From Ochrobactrum teleogrylli (GTDB taxonomy: Bacteria > Pseudomonadota > Alphaproteobacteria > Rhizobiales > Rhizobiaceae): DNA of 64,000 bases. Made by a program: the position numbers and the translations under genes. Position 1 is the stretch's first letter. The number at the start of each line of letters is the position of its first letter. This document shows positions 61,050-64,000 of the stretch, one piece after another. The notes beneath the pieces were generated by a model that saw nothing but the letters and a program-made list of their open reading frames with translations, searched no databases and had not been told where the DNA came from. The DNA is taken from assembly GCF_006376685.1 (NCBI RefSeq), contig NZ_VEWL01000013.1, positions 62,001 to 126,000 of the forward strand. Direction: 5' to 3'.

Positions 61050-62207
61050 ATGGATTTTGCATTAAGTTTTGAACAACAGGCGCTCATCGATTCACTGGAA
61101 GAGTTCTGCAAGCGCGAACTTTATCCGCACGAGAATCTCGTTGAGGAACTTCGCTACGTTCCTGAGGAAATCAAACAGGAAATTCAGCAAAAATCGATCC
61201 AGGCGGGCTTCGCCGGGATGAATCTGCCGGAAGAATGGGGTGGCCCGGGTCTCGACAAGCAGACCAAGATGCAGGCTGAACGCGTGCTTGGTAAATCGAG
61301 CGCCGCGCTCACCATGTGCATGAACCGTGGCGTTACCGGCATCCTCTTCAAATGCAAGGGCGACCAAATTGAAAAATATCTGAAGCCAGCTATCCGAGGC
61401 GAACGTAAGGATGCCTTCGCGCTCACGGAACCCGGTGCGGGGTCTGACGCACGCGGCATTACGACCAAGGCCGTGCGCGATGGGGATCACTGGGTTATCA
61501 ACGGGGTGAAACAGTTTATCTCTCACGCCGATATCGCAGATTTCATCGTTCTCATTGCTGTTACCGGCGTGGATGAAACGCCACGCGGACCACGCAAGCG
61601 TTTTACGGCGTTTCTGCTCGACAAAACCCTGCCGGGACTGCGTGTAGAGCCGATGAAGTCGATCGTCACCCGTGGCTATAATCCGACGATGGTCTATCTC
61701 GAAGATGTTCGTGTTCATAGCGATGATATTCTGGGCGAAGAGGGCAAGGGCTTCGATACTGCCAATGAGTGGCTCTACGATGGTCGGGTTGCTTTGGCCG
61801 CCCATTGTGTCGGTCGTTCTGAACGCATCTTCGAAATGACCAAGGAGTGGGCCGGAACCCGCAAGGCGTTTGGCAAAACAATTGGTGAATTCCAGGGGGT
61901 CGGTTTCAAGGTTGCCAATATGGCGGTTGATATAAAGCTCGGTGATCTTATGGTGAAAGAAGCCGCGTGGAAAATTGAGAATCAGACGATGAACCGCACT
62001 GAAGCGTCAATGGTGAATTACTGGTGCTCGGAAATGGTGTTCCGGGTTGCGGACGATGCCGTGCAAATCTTTGGTGGCATGGGCGTTATGGAAGAATTCC
62101 CCATCCAGCGTTTCTGGCGAGATGCGCGTATCGAACGTATCTGGGAAGGTACGTCCGAGGTCCATCAGGATATTATCGCAAAGGATCTGTTGAGACCGTA
62201 TCAATAA
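61050..62207 (+). CDS. Acyl-CoA dehydrogenase
   Basis: A 385-aa flavoprotein of the acyl-CoA dehydrogenase family, inserting a double bond alpha,beta to the CoA thioester and passing electrons to ETF. Signatures are FALTEPGAGSDARGITTKA near 128 and the C-terminal QIFGGMGVMEEFPIQRFWRDARI. The catalytic base is the Glu of RIWEGTSEVHQ (near 370). Length is normal for short/medium-chain members. It lies 12 bases behind the second crotonase and provides the oxidation step of the proposed side-chain degradation. Confidence 0.9.
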   Translation: MDFALSFEQQALIDSLEEFCKRELYPHENLVEELRYVPEEIKQEIQQKSIQAGFAGMNLPEEWGGPGLDKQTKMQAERVLGKSSAALTMCMNRGVTGILFKCKGDQIEKYLKPAIRGERKDAFALTEPGAGSDARGITTKAVRDGDHWVINGVKQFISHADIADFIVLIAVTGVDETPRGPRKRFTAFLLDKTLPGLRVEPMKSIVTRGYNPTMVYLEDVRVHSDDILGEEGKGFDTANEWLYDGRVALAAHCVGRSERIFEMTKEWAGTRKAFGKTIGEFQGVGFKVANMAVDIKLGDLMVKEAAWKIENQTMNRTEASMVNYWCSEMVFRVADDAVQIFGGMGVMEEFPIQRFWRDARIERIWEGTSEVHQDIIAKDLLRPYQ

Positions 62208-62248
62208 TAAGTGTCGCCGTTAGTCATCGGCCTTCGAGAAGGTAAAGA

Positions 62249-62944
62249 ATGCGGAAAGCTGTCAAAAAGAGGCAAACCAACGAAATCAGACGACAGGATC
62301 TGATCCTTGCGACGCTGAATTCAATAGTCAAACATGGCTATCTGAATTCGACGATCAACACGATCAGTAAAGAATCTGGTTTTTCACGTGGATTGATAAA
62401 CCACTATTTTGACAGCAAGGAAGATCTGCTGACCGCAGCACATCGCTATTACCTTCAAAATGGGGACGATTATTACCGGCACCTTGTATCATCGGTGAAG
62501 ACCGGGAATTTCGATACGCTATACTTTGTTGCCTGTGGGCCATTTTTCCACGGACGCGGATATCAACAGGTTCATATTCACTACAACAGTGCCGCCTGGA
62601 TTGTTCCAGAGATCATGGCATTACATCGCGAACTATGGGGCAAATACCGCGCGTTTCTCGGACGTCGGCTTGCCAAGGTCGCGGCAGAAAAGAATATGGA
62701 AATTGATGTCCGCCTGGCGGCCATCGCTCTTACGCAACTGGCGGACGGGCTATGGCACGGCTGGGTCATGGAAGAGGCCTATTCGGCCGAGGATTGCTGT
62801 ATCATCATCCGCAAATGGCTGTGCGATCTGTTTGGCGAAAATCCCGCCGATCATCCGCTGCTGCCCAATTTCGATGTGGAGAATTTCCCGACGTCTGCAC
62901 CTCTTACCAGTCAAGCTGGAACGAGCGCTGCCGTGGAAGTTTGA
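62249..62944 (+). CDS. TetR-family transcriptional regulator, BetI-like
   Basis: A 231-aa regulator. The helix-turn-helix region is at about 12-60 (IRRQDLILATLNSIVKHGYL then SGFSRGLINHYFDSKEDLL), and the C-terminal domain has ALTQLADGLWHGWVMEEAYS near 160, the BetI pattern. BetI represses choline/betaine genes, but BetI-like proteins also control other amine or CoA pathways. It is inside the operon between the acyl-CoA dehydrogenase and the CoA synthetase and probably regulates it. The Ser/Thr-rich tail is unusual. Confidence 0.86.
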   Translation: MRKAVKKRQTNEIRRQDLILATLNSIVKHGYLNSTINTISKESGFSRGLINHYFDSKEDLLTAAHRYYLQNGDDYYRHLVSSVKTGNFDTLYFVACGPFFHGRGYQQVHIHYNSAAWIVPEIMALHRELWGKYRAFLGRRLAKVAAEKNMEIDVRLAAIALTQLADGLWHGWVMEEAYSAEDCCIIIRKWLCDLFGENPADHPLLPNFDVENFPTSAPLTSQAGTSAAVEV

Positions 62945-62987
62945 GCCCCCTGGGCTGGCAGTGCCTTAAGTTAAGAGGCAGAGGAAT

Positions 62988-64000
62988 ATGCTACAGGTGA
63001 GTACGAGCGTGGAGGAGGGCCGTATCAGCCCTACGCTGCGAGAGAATTTTGCGCGTCTTCTTGCGCCCCGCGCCATGGCCTTCATTGGTGGTGGTCAGGT
63101 CGAGGCAACATTGAAAACCCTGCGTCAGCAGGATTATGCTGGCGATGTCTATGTGGTGAATCCCAAACGCAGCGAAATCGCCGGATATAAATGCATTCCG
63201 TCGATTGCCGATCTGCCTGTTTCGCCTGATGCGGTATTTCTGGCCGTCAATGCCGATGCGACCATCACCGCATTGCATGAACTGTCGGCCATGAAGGCGG
63301 GTGGTGTCGTTTGCTATGCTTCCGGCTTTTCCGAAATTGGCGCGGCGGGTTTTGAGCGAAATCTGGCTTTTGTCGAAGCTGCAGGCGACATGGCGGTGGT
63401 CGGCCCGAATTGTTATGGCCTCGTCAATTACGTCAATCATGGCTCGATCTGGCCAGCACTTTACCCGAAGTTGCAGAACAGTCGCGGCGCGGCGGTCATT
63501 TCCCAGAGTGGCAACGTCACCGGGCATCTGGTTTCCAACGGTCGTTCGGTGCCTTATTCCTATCTGATCAGCGCGGGCAACCAGGCCGTTCTCGGCTTTG
63601 AAGACTATATTGATTACCTCATCGATGACCCGAACGTGACCTGTCTGGGTCTGTTTATGGAAGGCATACGTGATGTGGCCGCGTTCTCGCAGGCCGCCTT
63701 GCGGGCGCGTGCAAAGCGTATTCCGGTCATCGTCTGCCGTTCCGGGCGTTCAGAACTTGGTGCGGTGATGGCCGCCAGCCATACGAGTTCGCTGGCCGGG
63801 CAAAATGAATATTATGAAGCATTGTTTGCCCGTCTCGGCGTAATCGAGACCGATACGGTCCCGCAATTCCTCGAAATGATGAAGCTTGCTTCGATTGCCG
63901 CACCGCTTGAAGGCGAGCGCATCACCGTGTTTTCCAGTTCCGGCGGCGATAATGGCCTGGCTGCGGATTATTGTTCCTTTGCTGGCTTGCAATTGCCACA
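62988..64000 (+). CDS. NDP-forming acyl-CoA synthetase, N-terminal part (window edge)
   Basis: The frame is open from an ATG at 62988 (GAGG just upstream) to the end of the window, 337 complete codons. The first 130 residues are the CoA-binding domain (AMAFIGGGQVEATLKTLRQQ, then a GDVYVVNPKRSEIAG loop). The succinyl-CoA-ligase-like domain follows (GPNCYGLVNYVN, VISQSGNVTGHLV near 165). The His of AASHTSSLAGQNEYY (near 265) is the phosphorylated residue in this family. It activates an acid to its CoA ester with ATP or GTP. FerA feruloyl-CoA synthetase belongs to the same family, so an aromatic acid is possible. The C-terminal half is not in the window. Confidence 0.85.
   Translation, partial: MLQVSTSVEEGRISPTLRENFARLLAPRAMAFIGGGQVEATLKTLRQQDYAGDVYVVNPKRSEIAGYKCIPSIADLPVSPDAVFLAVNADATITALHELSAMKAGGVVCYASGFSEIGAAGFERNLAFVEAAGDMAVVGPNCYGLVNYVNHGSIWPALYPKLQNSRGAAVISQSGNVTGHLVSNGRSVPYSYLISAGNQAVLGFEDYIDYLIDDPNVTCLGLFMEGIRDVAAFSQAALRARAKRIPVIVCRSGRSELGAVMAASHTSSLAGQNEYYEALFARLGVIETDTVPQFLEMMKLASIAAPLEGERITVFSSSGGDNGLAADYCSFAGLQLP

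Noticed and set aside
1-64000. Insertion sequences, phage genes, tRNA/rRNA genes, CRISPR arrays, toxin or defence systems
   Set aside because: Read for on both strands but no transposase, integrase, structural RNA, spaced direct-repeat array or defence-type gene could be supported.

Overview
The window looks like chromosomal DNA of an alphaproteobacterium of the Brucella/Ochrobactrum type (order Hyphomicrobiales). This is an inference from the many ABC importers, the balanced but fairly high GC content, the typical alphaproteobacterial proteins (UrtABCDE, GlpD-type, IclR, SorC, tripartite tricarboxylate transporter) and small interspersed palindromic repeats of a kind I recognise from that group. 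No rRNA, tRNA, CRISPR array, phage gene or transposase is visible. Almost all of it is accessory catabolic DNA: modules of transporter, enzymes and local regulator packed side by side.

Layout. (1) 1-4811: a urea importer urtABCDE, with urtA cut by the window edge; a VOC protein and a TetR regulator follow as a divergent pair with a double operator. (2) 6037-12962: a glycerol/polyol-phosphate operon of MFS porter, FGGY kinase, GlpD-like dehydrogenase, AGPS-like flavoprotein and a GlpP-family antiterminator. It is preceded by a good promoter and a roughly 100-nt leader with mutually exclusive hairpins. (3) 13328-23313: a second sugar/polyol operon of ABC importer, SorC regulator, aldo/keto reductase, second GlpD-like dehydrogenase, DeoC/FbaB-type aldolase and FGGY kinase. 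(4) 23265-34459: a divergent island that reads like a mandelate (aromatic 2-hydroxy acid) pathway. It holds a racemase-like enolase-superfamily protein, an FMN 2-hydroxyacid dehydrogenase, a benzoylformate-decarboxylase-like ThDP enzyme, an aldehyde dehydrogenase, a TctCBA importer, an IclR regulator and an exported amidohydrolase. Both ends overlap the neighbouring genes tail to tail.

(5) 34387-42498, minus strand: an amide operon of AmiC-like sensor, AmiR-like ANTAR antiterminator, peptide/nickel-type ABC importer and acetamidase/formamidase. A clear intrinsic terminator lies in the leader, as expected for ANTAR-controlled attenuation. (6) 42676-50280, minus strand: an FAD-linked 2-hydroxyacid oxidase, a polyamine-type ABC importer whose two permeases are fused into one protein, a DapA-family lyase and an IclR regulator. 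(7) 50648-64000: a CoA-dependent pathway. On the minus strand are an aldehyde dehydrogenase, a PaaG-like crotonase and a DMT exporter. On the plus strand are a nitronate monooxygenase, a second polyamine-type importer, two more crotonases, an acyl-CoA dehydrogenase, a BetI-like TetR and an NDP-forming acyl-CoA synthetase cut by the window edge.

The strongest candidates for undescribed biology are the polyol leader RNA paired with a GlpP-type protein (6071-6174), the mandelate-like island whose racemase homologue lacks the usual catalytic bases, the AmiC/AmiR-controlled amide import operon, and the importer plus crotonase pathway at the right end. Substrates are inferred from context throughout; no homology search was possible.
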